Below, in pieces: positions 7,635-16,938 of a DNA stretch of 64,000 nucleotides (positions are counted from its first letter, which is position 1; every line of letters starts with the position of its first letter). Both the position numbers and the translations under genes were made by a program. Under the pieces are notes generated by a model, which was given only the letters and a program-made list of their open reading frames with translations, did no database searches and was not told where the DNA came from. Source of the stretch: CAMTWZ01 sp964412365 (GTDB taxonomy: Bacteria; Bacteroidota; Rhodothermia; Balneolales; HLUCCA01); NCBI GenBank assembly GCA_964412365.1, contig CAYPOI010000001.1, forward strand, positions 1 through 64,000, in the 5' to 3' direction.

Positions 7635-9209
7635 TCAATTACCGATGTCAATAAGGTGATGTTCGGTCAAATCCGCTTTGACGAAGATCTCTATCAGTCG
7701 GTCCCACACACCCACACCATGTCGATTCATCACATGGATCATCGCCCATTCGCGCTCTTGCAGATTTCCGTTCGGGAACAGGGCTTCGCGGATCTGATGC
7801 GCCCGACGGAGCGTCGTCTCCTCTTTTTGCTTGGTGGCGCGGACTAGCTTCTGCTTCAATTTCTCCAAGGCATTCTGCTGTTCTTTGAGCACGCTTTCGG
7901 CGGATGCGACCAATGTCGGGTCGATGTCCGCAACGAACACTCCTTTCGAGGCATGAATCGCTTCGAGTTGATCCTTCCATGTCTGAACAAACGCATCCAC
8001 ATCGGGGGCGTCGGATGAGCGCATCACCGCGGCTTCCACATCTTCGCTACGTCCGTGATAGTCTCCAATTGCCAACGTCGATTCATCCAAATACCGACGG
8101 ATGTTCGGCTCGATCAGGGTCGCCGATACCCGAGGCAAGATCACCGGCATCGACCGACCCATCGCCTCATACAAGGTTTTCATCTGGGCATAGTAGGCCA
8201 CTTCGCCGGGTCCGCCCACATACGCTAACGTCGGAAGCAAGGCATCTTGCAGAATCGGACGCAGAAACACATTCGGGGAAAACCGCTCCGGATTCGTTCG
8301 GATGCGGGACATCACCTCATCCGTGATCGCATCGATGCGCAGGCGTCCTTTCTCTGGATCATGTTCGAACAACAGCGTCTCCCCGACCAAGGCCTGCTGA
8401 TGAAATACCTTCCCGATCGCCTCACTCTGTGCTTGAAGCACATCCCTCAATTCATTCCAATGCGTAGCATAATGCAGCAAGGTCGGCTGAAGCAAGGTTT
8501 TGAACGATTTTGGCGTGGATGCGGCCAATACCAGGCCATGTTTTGAAAACAATCGTGTGATTAACTCACCAAATGCTTGCGGATGCATGCTTTCAGGTGG
8601 TTTCGAGCCATACGCTTGGCGTAGGATTTCCATCACATCGTCGTGATGCAGGGACGGACTCATCGCGTCATCCACAACATCAAGCAATCGGGCCACATCC
8701 GCACCAATCGGCATGAATCCGGCAGCAAATGGCGCATCCGCGCCGGGCTTGAGGCTATCTGTAAACCATTGTCCCTTGGATGGAAATCCGATGGAAGAGA
8801 TTTCATCATAGTCGCTATCCTCATCCCCCATCCAGAACACAGGAATCACCGGTTTTCCGGTCACGGCTTCGGTTTTTCGGGCCTGCACGATCGCCGTTAT
8901 GATCTTGTACATCGTGAACAAGGGTCCGCCGAGAACGGTCAACTGCTGACCCGTAACGATCACCATCGAATCCTTATCCCGCAATCGCTCGATGTTCCGA
9001 ACCGCCTCGGGATGCGGCTTAAACAGCGAATTGTAATCGTTCAGGGCGGATGCGAGAGCGTCACGGTTTCCATCCCATGAAAAGCGGGATGCGGCTTTGT
9101 TCAGGGTGTCTGGCGCGATCGGAAAATGAGGATAAAAGGGCGCAAGGGACGCATCACCTGACGTGAACGCGGTAAACAGGCGACTGAATGGTAGCTCTGA
9201 GAACACCAC
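7635..9209 (-). CDS. bshC: Bacillithiol biosynthesis cysteine-adding enzyme BshC
   Basis: A 524-residue protein, usual length for BshC. Diagnostic stretches are VTGQQLTVLGGPLFTMYKI (about residues 84-102), PVFWMGDEDSDYDEI (about 125-139) and a C-terminal coiled coil rich in Lys, Glu and Gln before LFPNGNLQERE. BshC adds cysteine to glucosaminyl-malate in the last step of bacillithiol synthesis; bshA and bshB are not in the window. Its start overlaps the DUF151 stop by one base, and its stop abuts fthC. The presence of bshC supports a Bacteroidota-like lineage using bacillithiol as low-molecular-weight thiol. Confidence 0.93.
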   Translation of the reverse strand: MVFSELPFSRLFTAFTSGDASLAPFYPHFPIAPDTLNKAASRFSWDGNRDALASALNDYNSLFKPHPEAVRNIERLRDKDSMVIVTGQQLTVLGGPLFTMYKIITAIVQARKTEAVTGKPVIPVFWMGDEDSDYDEISSIGFPSKGQWFTDSLKPGADAPFAAGFMPIGADVARLLDVVDDAMSPSLHHDDVMEILRQAYGSKPPESMHPQAFGELITRLFSKHGLVLAASTPKSFKTLLQPTLLHYATHWNELRDVLQAQSEAIGKVFHQQALVGETLLFEHDPEKGRLRIDAITDEVMSRIRTNPERFSPNVFLRPILQDALLPTLAYVGGPGEVAYYAQMKTLYEAMGRSMPVILPRVSATLIEPNIRRYLDESTLAIGDYHGRSEDVEAAVMRSSDAPDVDAFVQTWKDQLEAIHASKGVFVADIDPTLVASAESVLKEQQNALEKLKQKLVRATKQKEETTLRRAHQIREALFPNGNLQEREWAMIHVMNRHGVGVWDRLIEIFVKADLTEHHLIDIGN

Positions 9210-9793
9210 TAGCTTTTCAATTTGTTCAGCTCATCGCGGATCTTGGCGGCACGCTCGTAGTCTTCCGCTGCGATAGCCGATTGCAATTGTTTTTCCAAGG
9301 TCGTTACCCGAGAATCCCCGTCAGGCGATTCTTTTGCGGTGGCGGTGATCTCCAAGGGTTGCTCTGGTGAGTCTTCGATTTTGGCTTCGGACGTGATGCC
9401 GGCTTCATCCAAAATCGTCGATGACACGAAAATGGATGCGTCAAAGCGGATCGCTAGGGCGATCGCATCACTCGGACGGGCGTCGAGCTCCATGTCTTGG
9501 CCGTCGGCTTCGAGAGTCACTTGCGCGAAAAAGGTGCCATCGCGAAGTTCGTTGATCAAAATGGATTTCACATAGGAGCCGAAACCTTGGATCACGCTGC
9601 GAAGCAGGTCGTGTGTCATCGGTCGGGGCGGTTTGATGCGTTCGAGTTCCAAGGCGATGGCTTGGGCTTCGAAGGTGCCGATGATGATGGGCAGCCGCCG
9701 ACTGCCGTCGATTTCATTGAGAATGAGGGCGTAAGCGCCACCACTGCTGGGGCTCGTGGAGAGCCCTAAGATGTCCATCTGGATGCGTTCCAA
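9209..9793 (-). CDS. Bifunctional nuclease family (DUF151) protein with C-terminal UVR motif
   Basis: A 194-residue protein. The N-terminal DUF151 domain (about 1-135) begins MERIQMDILGLSTSPSSGG and contains LPIIIGTFEAQAIALELE and ARPSDAIALAIRF, both conserved in the family. An acidic linker follows, then a UVR motif (LEKQLQSAIAAEDYERAAKI, about 165-184) like that of UvrB/UvrC. The start is TTG at 9793; the alternative ATG at 9778 would cut off the conserved first strand, so TTG is favoured. Family members have reported DNase/RNase activity, but no catalytic residues are established here. It is the first gene of the coupled run DUF151-bshC-fthC. Confidence 0.88.
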   Translation of the reverse strand: MERIQMDILGLSTSPSSGGAYALILNEIDGSRRLPIIIGTFEAQAIALELERIKPPRPMTHDLLRSVIQGFGSYVKSILINELRDGTFFAQVTLEADGQDMELDARPSDAIALAIRFDASIFVSSTILDEAGITSEAKIEDSPEQPLEITATAKESPDGDSRVTTLEKQLQSAIAAEDYERAAKIRDELNKLKS

Positions 9794-9875
9794 AACGATA
9801 GCTGACGGGATAAGTGAAGCGGATAAAGGAACTTGAATCTAACCTTTTTTTCAGAGCCTTTAAACTGTTTCCTCG

Positions 9876-9907
9876 TTTGACATTGTAGGGGGTTCGCCCT
9901 AATTTTA
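9876..9907 (+). promoter_or_regulatory. Predicted Bacteroidota-type promoter of the nuo operon
   Basis: TTTG at 9876-9879 is followed by a 20-base spacer and TAATTTTA at 9900-9907, one mismatch from TAnnTTTG. This places the transcription start near 9914, about 15 bases before the nuoA ATG (9930). The small inverted repeat CCTAA-TT-TTAGG (9898-9909) overlaps the -7 site. Confidence 0.45.
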
Positions 9908-9929
9908 GGCTTCTTTTTTAAGCGAACAC

Positions 9930-10304
9930 ATGTTTGAATTATACTTCCCCATTGCCGTCCTCGCGGTCGTCGCCGTAGCGCTGAGTTTGTTGCTGATGTT
10001 TCTGTCCGAAATCATCGGTCCGAAACGTCCCAACAAGATCAAGCTCTCTCCTTATGAAAGCGGGATGGATCCTTATGGGCAGGCACGGGACCGTTATTCG
10101 GTCTCGTTTTATCTCGTTGCGGTCGAATTCATCGTGTTCGATCTGGAAGTGGTTTTCATCTATCCGTGGGCCGTCCGCTATTTGGAGCTGCCCGTTGAAA
10201 CGTTTTGGGCAATGGCGGTATTCATAGCGGTATTGCTGCTCGGTTTGGTCTACACCTTGAAGAAAGGCACCCTCGAGTGGGATTCACAAACTTCTTTAAC
10301 CTGA
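9930..10304 (+). CDS. nuoA: NADH-quinone oxidoreductase subunit A
   Basis: A 124-residue membrane subunit of complex I with three TM helices (about 5-28, 65-87, 93-115). The conserted loop YESGMDPYGQARDRYSV (about 40-56) and the acidic FIVFDLEVVFIYPWA lie where NuoA contacts the quinone channel. It is the first gene of the nuoABCDEFGH run, four bases before nuoB. Confidence 0.95.
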   Translation: MFELYFPIAVLAVVAVALSLLLMFLSEIIGPKRPNKIKLSPYESGMDPYGQARDRYSVSFYLVAVEFIVFDLEVVFIYPWAVRYLELPVETFWAMAVFIAVLLLGLVYTLKKGTLEWDSQTSLT

Positions 10305-10308
10305 TTTC

Positions 10309-10794
10309 ATGTCCTATCAACAACAATTGAATGACCAGGGCTTCCTCACCACCAGTGTCGACGCCTTGGTAAACTGGGGCCGTTCGAACGCGGTTTGGCC
10401 GATGCCGATGGGCTTGGCCTGTTGCGCCATCGAAATGATGGCCTTCGCCGGACCCAAGTACGATGCTTCCCGTTTCGGCTCGGAAGTGTTCCGCTTCTCC
10501 CCTCGCCAAAGCGATCTGATGATCGTGGCCGGATGGTGCACCTACAAGATGTCGCATGCCATCCGCCGCATCTGGGATCAGATGCCGGATCCAAAATGGT
10601 GTATCGCAATGGGTGCGTGCGCTTCCACCGGCGGTATGCACCGATGCTATGGAGTGGTTCAGGGTATCGATAACTTCCTTCCTGTTGACATTTATGTGAG
10701 CGGATGTCCGCCTCGTCCGGAGACCTTGATCAACGCATTGATTCAGATCCAAGGCAAAATCAAGGAATATCCCACCAACGCACTCGACGCATGA
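10309..10794 (+). CDS. nuoB: NADH-quinone oxidoreductase subunit B
   Basis: A 161-residue subunit carrying the terminal [4Fe-4S] cluster N2. The four expected cysteines are present: Cys38-Cys39 in GLACCAIEMM, Cys104 in MGACASTGG and Cys133 in SGCPPRPE. It passes electrons to quinone at the interface with NuoD. The stop overlaps the nuoC start by four bases (ATGA). Confidence 0.96.
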   Translation: MSYQQQLNDQGFLTTSVDALVNWGRSNAVWPMPMGLACCAIEMMAFAGPKYDASRFGSEVFRFSPRQSDLMIVAGWCTYKMSHAIRRIWDQMPDPKWCIAMGACASTGGMHRCYGVVQGIDNFLPVDIYVSGCPPRPETLINALIQIQGKIKEYPTNALDA

Positions 10795-11288
10795 GCACCT
10801 TCCTACCCTTGTTGGATGAACTGACCGGCACCTTTGGAAGCGCCATTGAAGAGGTTTCCGTCCATTCCGGCGACACGTTCGTCCGTGTGCACCGCGATTC
10901 CGTTCATCAGGTACTGAGCCATCTCAAATCGAAACACCGGTTCATTTATCTGTCGGACTTGTTCGGAATCGACCGATTCACCTCTGAAGATCGCTTCGAA
11001 GTGGCCTATAACTTGGTTTCTTTGGCCGAGCAGACCCGGATCTTCATCAAAACCCGCATCACCGAAGAACATCCGGTGTTGCCTACGGCAACGGATATCT
11101 GGGAAGGCGCCAACTGGAACGAGCGTGAAGTCTATGATATGTTCGGAATCCGGTTCGAGGGACATCCCGACCTGCGCCGCATCTACATGCCCGAAGATTT
11201 CAAGCATTTCCCGCTTCGCAAAGAATTTCCCCTTCTCGGCATTCCCGGTTCGATCGAGCTGCCAAACACCACTCCCGATCCGGATTAA
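10791..11288 (+). CDS. nuoC: NADH-quinone oxidoreductase subunit C
   Basis: A 165-residue 30-kDa-type subunit starting at ATG 10791 (MSTFLPLLDELTGTFG). The family signature is seen in NWNEREVYDMFGIRFEGHPD and LRRIYMPEDFKHFPLRKEFP. It is separate from nuoD, unlike the fused NuoCD of E. coli. The frame is open back to 10704, but that part lies inside nuoB; the ATGA overlap marks the true start. Confidence 0.94.
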   Translation: MSTFLPLLDELTGTFGSAIEEVSVHSGDTFVRVHRDSVHQVLSHLKSKHRFIYLSDLFGIDRFTSEDRFEVAYNLVSLAEQTRIFIKTRITEEHPVLPTATDIWEGANWNEREVYDMFGIRFEGHPDLRRIYMPEDFKHFPLRKEFPLLGIPGSIELPNTTPDPD

Positions 11289-11297
11289 ACCCCGCAT

Positions 11298-12582
11298 ATG
11301 TCACATTCCGAATTAGAAACCAAACTCAAGCCGAAGTTCTTCAAAGAACATCAGTATGCCTATTACAAGGCGCTTGAGGACAAGCATACCACGATCGAAG
11401 TCACCGACGATGATCCGCTTGCCACAAGGATGATCTTGAACATGGGTCCGCAGCACCCTGCCACCCACGGCGTATTGCGCGTGCTCACTGAGCTGAAAGG
11501 CGAGCGCATCGTCAGAAACAAATTGGACATCGGGTATCTGCACCGTGGTGTGGAGAAAATCGCTGAAAACAAGACGTACCAGGAATTCATGCCCTACACG
11601 GACCGCATGGATTACCTTTCACCGTATTCCAACAACNNNNNNNNNNGCGGTGGAAAAACTGGCGGATATCGACGTCCCGGAACGTGCGCAGTACATCCGC
11701 ATGATCAACTGCGAATTGGCCCGGATTTCAGCCCACCTTCTGTGGTTGGGAACGATGGTGATGGATGCCGGCGCGATTTCCTTCTTCATCTGGACTTTCC
11801 GCGAGCGCGAAAAGATATATGACTTGTTCGATAAGATCGCAGGTCACCGCTTCACGGTATCTCATTCCCGCATTGGCGGCGTGGCGAGCGACTTCACACC
11901 AGATGCTCTTGCCGCCGTCAAACAGTACATCGCAGATTTTCCAAAAGAATTGCGCGAGTGGAACACCTTCCTCAACAAGAACCGCATTTTCTTGGATCGG
12001 AACGCCAATGTCGGAAACGTGACCTACGAAAAAGCGATCGCATTGGGCATGTCGGGTGCCAACATCCGCGCCACCGGCATCGCTTACGATATCCGCAAAC
12101 TCGAACCGTATCTGCGCTATGCGGATGTGGACTTTGAAGTGCCTACCCGCTTGGAAGGCGACAACCTCGCCCGCTACTATGTGCGCATGGAAGAGATGGC
12201 GCAATCGGTACGCATCATCGAACAGTGTTTCGGTCGACTCAAACCCGGGCCGATTCGCATCGACAATGCCAAGAAAAGTTACCCGTCCAAAGACGAAGTG
12301 TATTATTCGATGGAAGGATTGATTCACGATTTCATGATGACCGACACCGGCGTATGTCCCCCTCCCGGCAAGGAAATCTATCATGCCATCGAAGCGCCAA
12401 AGGGCGAACTCGGGTATTACATCCAAAGCGACGGCACGGGACACCCGTGGAGAATGAAAATCAAAGCCCCATCATTCAACAACCTCCAAGGGTTGGAGCA
12501 CATGTTGGATGGATGCATGTTGGCCGATACCGTTGTGGTGATCGGTGGTGTGGATCCGGTGATGGGCGAGGCAGACAAATAG
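11298..12582 (+). CDS. nuoD: NADH-quinone oxidoreductase subunit D, interrupted by a 10-N gap
   Basis: The N-terminal part (from ATG 11298) includes MILNMGPQHPATHGVLR and TYQEFMPYTDRMDYLSPYSNN. After ten N (11637-11646) the protein continues in another frame with AVEKLADIDVPERAQYIRM and ends at 12582 with MGEADK. NuoD homologues have only a few residues between SPYSNN and AVEKL, so the true gap is probably around 15 bases and the frame change comes from the placeholder, not a mutation. NuoD forms the quinone-binding chamber with NuoB; the expected HPATHG and the C-terminal region are intact. Four bases separate it from nuoE. Confidence 0.93.
11637..11646. other. Assembly gap (10 N) inside nuoD
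   Basis: Ten unknown bases. Because ten is not a multiple of three, the two halves of nuoD appear in different frames. Conserved protein flanks suggest that about five codons belong here. Confidence 0.95.
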
Positions 12583-12585
12583 ATT

Positions 12586-13116
12586 ATGGCGAACTACGAA
12601 TTCTCGAAAGAGGAACTCACTGAGATCGATCGCATCAAAGCGAAGTATCCGCAACATCAAGCGGCAGTGATGCCTGTGTTGTGGATGGCCCAAGACAAAT
12701 TCGGTCATGTGGACATGGAGGTACAGCGCTTGGTCGCCGCCACTCTCGATCTGCCTGAAGCGCATGTCTATGGTGTAGCCACCTTCTACACCCAATATTT
12801 CAAGGAAAAACACGGGACGTACGTGCTGGATGTGTGCACCTGTCTAAGTTGCCATATCGGCGGCGGATACGAAATGCTGCATTACCTCGAGGAAAAACTG
12901 GGCATCAAGGAAGGCGAAACCACGCCTGATGGCAAATTCACCGTAAAAAGTGCGGAATGCCTCGGCGCCTGCGGATATGCCCCGATGATGCAGATCACGA
13001 ACGATGTGTTTGTAAACCATCTGACCAAGGAAAAAGTGGATCACGTGATCGATTCCTTGAAAAAAGACATCCTCCCAGAGTTCGAACCCATCCCATTAGT
13101 CCAGAACCGCTCATGA
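12586..13116 (+). CDS. nuoE: NADH-quinone oxidoreductase subunit E
   Basis: A 176-residue subunit of the NADH-dehydrogenase module binding the [2Fe-2S] cluster N1a. The four ligands fit the pattern CxxxxC (in VCTCLSC) and CxxxC (in ECLGACGYAP). An additional Cys sits inside the first pair. The helical N-terminal half contains QAAVMPVLWMAQDKFG and GVATFYTQY, as usual. The stop overlaps the nuoF start by four bases. Confidence 0.95.
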   Translation: MANYEFSKEELTEIDRIKAKYPQHQAAVMPVLWMAQDKFGHVDMEVQRLVAATLDLPEAHVYGVATFYTQYFKEKHGTYVLDVCTCLSCHIGGGYEMLHYLEEKLGIKEGETTPDGKFTVKSAECLGACGYAPMMQITNDVFVNHLTKEKVDHVIDSLKKDILPEFEPIPLVQNRS

Positions 13117-14402
13117 GTTTCGACTGGAAATCCTATCAGCCTGTACTGATCCCGAACATCCCCGACTATCACAAGTTGTCGGTGTATGAGAAAAACGGCG
13201 GATACGAGCAATTCAAGAAAGTGCTGGCGAACCAAACCGAGTTTACGCCGGAAGGTGTCGCAACCATCGTGAAAAACTCAGGTCTGCGTGGACGCGGCGG
13301 TGCCGGGTTCAACACCGGACTCAAATGGTCGTTCATGCCCAAGCCGGATGGTGGTCCGCGTTACATCGCCGCAAATGGTGACGAATCCGAGCCAGGTACC
13401 TTCAAAGACCGGGTCATTTTCGAATACAATCCGCATTCGTTCATCGAAGGCGCGCTCATCGCGGCCTATGCGATGCGCATTACTGCGGTGTATGTGTACA
13501 TCCGTGGTGAATACCGCAGTTGGATCCGCATGATGGAAGCCGCTATCGCGGATGCATACAAAGCCGGTCACATCGGCGAGAACATCCATGGAAGCGGATT
13601 CACGACACATATGTACGTGCATTCGGGTGCCGGAGCGTACATTTGCGGTGAAGAATCGTCTCTGATGGAATCCTTGGAAGGAAAACGTGGCTATCCGCGT
13701 GTGAAACCACCATTCCCGGCTCAAAAGGGCTTGTGGGGACGTCCGACCACCATCAACAATATCGAAACCCTCGCCAACGTCCCGCTCATCATGAAGATCG
13801 GTGCCGAGGCCTACGCCGCGATCGGTGCGAAAAACCACCCTGGTCCACTTTTATATGGCATTTCCGGACATGTGAACAAGCCTGGCGTGTATGAATTTCC
13901 TTCGGGGATGTCGATCGAAACTCTGATCTATGATGTCTGCGGCGGAATTCGGAACGGCAAGAAACTCAAAGCCCTGATTCCAGGTGGCTCGTCCACTCCT
14001 CCCCTCACCGCCGAAATGATTGTTGGGACCACGATGGATTCCGACTCGCTGCGCACCGCCGGATCCATGCTTGGTACGGCCGGAATGGTGGTGATGGATG
14101 AAGACACCGACATGGTGGACATGCTCACCCGCATTTCCCACTTCTACCATCATGAATCGTGCGGACAATGTACCCCTTGCCGCGACGGCACAGGTTGGCT
14201 CGAAAAAACATTGAAGAAAATCAACCGCGGGGATGGGGAGATGCGCGATCTGGATCTTCTGCTTGACATCTGCTCCCAAATGGAAGGCCGCACCATCTGC
14301 GCCTTGGCCGATGCCGCCGCTTGGCCCGTTCGATTCACCATCACGCGTTTCAAAGAAGACTTTGAAGCCCGCTGCAAACAAACCGTTTACGCAACCGCAT
14401 AA
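13113..14402 (+). CDS. nuoF: NADH-quinone oxidoreductase subunit F
   Basis: A 429-residue flavoprotein subunit that oxidises NADH. The FMN/NADH site is seen in GLRGRGGAGFNTGLKW and ICGEESSLMESLEGKRGYPR. The N3 [4Fe-4S] ligands are in ESCGQCTPCRDGTGW plus a downstream Cys in GRTICALADAAAWP. The start at ATG 13113 overlaps the nuoE stop (ATGA); a longer open frame from 12957 lies inside nuoE and is rejected. The stop TAA shares one base with the nuoG ATG. Confidence 0.96.
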   Translation: MSFDWKSYQPVLIPNIPDYHKLSVYEKNGGYEQFKKVLANQTEFTPEGVATIVKNSGLRGRGGAGFNTGLKWSFMPKPDGGPRYIAANGDESEPGTFKDRVIFEYNPHSFIEGALIAAYAMRITAVYVYIRGEYRSWIRMMEAAIADAYKAGHIGENIHGSGFTTHMYVHSGAGAYICGEESSLMESLEGKRGYPRVKPPFPAQKGLWGRPTTINNIETLANVPLIMKIGAEAYAAIGAKNHPGPLLYGISGHVNKPGVYEFPSGMSIETLIYDVCGGIRNGKKLKALIPGGSSTPPLTAEMIVGTTMDSDSLRTAGSMLGTAGMVVMDEDTDMVDMLTRISHFYHHESCGQCTPCRDGTGWLEKTLKKINRGDGEMRDLDLLLDICSQMEGRTICALADAAAWPVRFTITRFKEDFEARCKQTVYATA

Positions 14403-15793
14403 TGGCTGAAATTTTCATCGACAACCAACGCTTCGAGTTCACCGGCACGGTCAAAGTGCTGCAATTCATCCTCGACAAAGGACTCGATCTTCCGCATTTC
14501 TGCTACCATCCATCCCTTTCCATTCCGGCGAACTGCCGCCAATGTTATGTGGAAGCAGGCATGCCGGTGTTCAACAAAGAAACGAACGCCTTCGATTTGG
14601 ATGAGAACGGCCAACGTGTGATCCGTTGGTTTCCGAAACTGATGACGGCCTGCAATACGGATGCGTCCGATGGCATGGTTGTGAAAACGCATGTGACATC
14701 CGAGCTGGTGCGCCGTGGACAAAAAGACGTTCTCGAGTTCATCCTCATCAACCATCCGCTCGATTGCCCGATCTGCGATCAAGCCGGCGAATGCCCGCTT
14801 CAGATCCAGACGTACAAATATGGTCCGGAAGGAAGCCGCTTCGAGCACAAGAAAGTTCATAAGCCGAAACGCATCCAACTCGGACCCCGTGTGGTTCTGG
14901 ATGCCGAGCGTTGCATCAACTGCACCCGTTGCGTTCGCTTCACCGAAGAAATCAGCAAATCGCGCCAGTTGACGATCATCTCCCGTGGTGATAAGAATTA
15001 TCCAGCTGTCGCACCCGGACGTGAGTTTGATGATGCCTATTCGTTGAATACGGTGGATATTTGTCCGGTCGGAGCCCTCACATCCGCCGATTTCCGTTTC
15101 AAAGCCCGTGTATGGGACATGACCGCCACTCCATCGATCGACATCACCAATGGAAAAGGCTGCAGTGTCGATATCTGGACGCGCGACAACCTCGTGCTTC
15201 GTATCACGCCACGTGCCAACAAGAGTGTGAATGATGTTTGGATGCCGGATGCGGGTCGCACGGCGTACACGATCTACAACGAAAACCGGGTGAACAAGCC
15301 CCAGTTGATGTTGGATGGCGCTCAGGTACCGACATCCTGGACGAACGCGGTTCTCACNNNNNNNNNNNNNNNNNNNNNNNNNNNNNNNNNNNNNNNNNNN
15401 NNNNNNNNNNNNNNNNNNNNNNNNNNNNNNNNNNNNNNNNNNNNNNNNNNNNNNNNNGTGAATGTGGATGGGCGTGCGCAACGCACCCGCGCCGCCAAAG
15501 AAACCGCGCATCGCGGCCGCAATGTGAACCTCGACATGTCGAAAGGTCGCCTGGATACCTTCGGCACCCATTTCGACAACTGGGTGAGCGACAAGAACCG
15601 CATCGACTGCATGCCGGTTTGGGAATTCCTCAGCAATGTGGCTTCCGAAGCGGGAGTCGGATTCTCCTATTCCGAATCGGGCGATGTGCTGCGCGATATG
15701 ACGGCGACTGTCCCTGCCCTGTCTGAGCTCACTTACGAGCGTATGGATGCCGAAAACGGCGTTTCCCTCATCACCGAATCGAATCATGCCTGA
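14402..15793 (+). CDS. nuoG: NADH-quinone oxidoreductase subunit G, with a 100-N gap
   Basis: The N-terminal ferredoxin-like part is complete: the [2Fe-2S] ligands in FCYHPSLSIPANCRQCYVE and TACNTD, the His/Cys set in HPLDCPICDQAGECPLQ, and a [4Fe-4S] set in INCTRCVRF with a later CPVGAL. The start of the molybdopterin-oxidoreductase-like domain (WDMTATPSIDITNGKGCSVD) follows. A 100-N gap (15358-15457) then removes an unknown length of that domain. After it the typical end motif VNVDGRAQRT and about 105 further residues remain in frame. The stop overlaps the nuoH start by eight bases. The real protein is probably much longer than the 463 residues counted across the gap. Confidence 0.92.
   Translation: MAEIFIDNQRFEFTGTVKVLQFILDKGLDLPHFCYHPSLSIPANCRQCYVEAGMPVFNKETNAFDLDENGQRVIRWFPKLMTACNTDASDGMVVKTHVTSELVRRGQKDVLEFILINHPLDCPICDQAGECPLQIQTYKYGPEGSRFEHKKVHKPKRIQLGPRVVLDAERCINCTRCVRFTEEISKSRQLTIISRGDKNYPAVAPGREFDDAYSLNTVDICPVGALTSADFRFKARVWDMTATPSIDITNGKGCSVDIWTRDNLVLRITPRANKSVNDVWMPDAGRTAYTIYNENRVNKPQLMLDGAQVPTSWTNAVLXXXXXXXXXXXXXXXXXXXXXXXXXXXXXXXXXXVNVDGRAQRTRAAKETAHRGRNVNLDMSKGRLDTFGTHFDNWVSDKNRIDCMPVWEFLSNVASEAGVGFSYSESGDVLRDMTATVPALSELTYERMDAENGVSLITESNHA
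15358..15457. other. Assembly gap (100 N) inside nuoG
   Basis: Exactly 100 N, a common scaffold placeholder for a gap of unknown size. It removes the middle of the NuoG C-terminal domain; the flanks are both nuoG. Confidence 0.95.
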
Positions 15794-16796
15794 TTTCTTG
15801 ACACCTCAAATCCTTCTGTCTCTCGCTGTGATCGGTGCGGGAGCCTTTTTCTTGCTTAACTCTGCGGCTATCGCGGTTTATGCGGAGCGCCGGATCGCGG
15901 CCTTCATTCAGAACCGCGTGGGACCGAACCGAGTGGGTCCGGCTGGATTGCTCCAACCGATTGCCGACGTACTCAAATTGATCCTGAAAGAGGACATCAC
16001 ACCGAGCCAGGGCAACAAAACCATTCATGCCATCGCACCGATGATTCCGGTGGCGACGGCCTTGATGACGGTCGCCGTCATTCCGTTTGGCGACGGATTG
16101 GTTGGATCGAATTTGGATGCGGGCGTTCTTTACCTGTTGGCCATCACGTCTCTGGGTGTCTACGGTGTGACGTTGGCGGGTTGGGCGTCGAACTCAAAAT
16201 ACGCGCTACTCGGTGGTCTGCGTTCCGCCGCGCAGATGCTGTCGTACGAATTGCCGATGGGCATGGCTGTGGCAAGTTGCATCCTGTTCGCCGGCTCGCT
16301 GAGCATGGTGGATGTGGTCAATTCGCAGGACGTGGTCTGGAACATCTTCCGCAACCCGCTCGGATTCCTCATCTTTTTTGTCGCGGCACTGGCTGAAGCC
16401 AACCGCACACCGTTTGACCTGGTTGAAGCCGAACAAGAACTTGTCGGCGGCTTTCACACCGAATACAGCTCCATGAAATTCGGGATGTTCTTCTTGGCTG
16501 AATACATGCACGTGACGATCGGCTCGATGCTGGTCACCAGTTTCTTCCTGGGTGGCTACCACCTTCCACTCGCCGCATTGTGGCTGCCTGAACTTTCCCC
16601 GCTCGTGAAAGGCATATTGGATGTGCATGTCTTCTTGGCGAAGACCTTGTTCGTTGCATTCACCTACATCTGGATCCGGTGGACGATACCCCGCTTTAAA
16701 TACGATCAACTCATGCGCTTGGGTTGGAGCAAGCTGCTCCCGTTGTCGATCATCAATTTCATGGTGATTGCGGCGGTATTGTACTTCTTACGGTAA
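15786..16796 (+). CDS. nuoH: NADH-quinone oxidoreductase subunit H
   Basis: A 336-residue membrane subunit with about eight TM helices that connects the peripheral arm to the proton pumps. Conserved stretches include YAERRIAAFIQNRVGPNRVG (about 28-47), LAEANRTPFDLVEAEQELVG and GWSKLLPLSIIN. The start at ATG 15786 overlaps nuoG by eight bases; a longer frame from 15747 lies inside nuoG. This is the last complex I gene in the window: nuoI-N do not follow, and 142 bases later a lipoprotein gene begins. No terminator is obvious after the stop. Confidence 0.96.
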   Translation: MPDFLTPQILLSLAVIGAGAFFLLNSAAIAVYAERRIAAFIQNRVGPNRVGPAGLLQPIADVLKLILKEDITPSQGNKTIHAIAPMIPVATALMTVAVIPFGDGLVGSNLDAGVLYLLAITSLGVYGVTLAGWASNSKYALLGGLRSAAQMLSYELPMGMAVASCILFAGSLSMVDVVNSQDVVWNIFRNPLGFLIFFVAALAEANRTPFDLVEAEQELVGGFHTEYSSMKFGMFFLAEYMHVTIGSMLVTSFFLGGYHLPLAALWLPELSPLVKGILDVHVFLAKTLFVAFTYIWIRWTIPRFKYDQLMRLGWSKLLPLSIINFMVIAAVLYFLR

Positions 16797-16938
16797 AAAT
16801 CTCTCTAAACATGGGTACTTGTACCTAGGGATTTGAGCAGTCTTGCCCATAGAATTGCCATGTGCATTGCATAACATTTACTTCAGTCAGTGTGATAATA
16901 CCTGACGCACCAATCATCTGTTTGCAAGGAGAATTCAC

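Noticed and set aside
10704..10790. Longer start for nuoC
   Set aside because: It overlaps nuoB and lacks similarity; ATG 10791 fits the four-base overlap and the family start.
12957..13112. Longer start for nuoF
   Set aside because: The extension lies inside nuoE in another frame; the ATGA overlap at 13113 gives the usual NuoF N-terminus.
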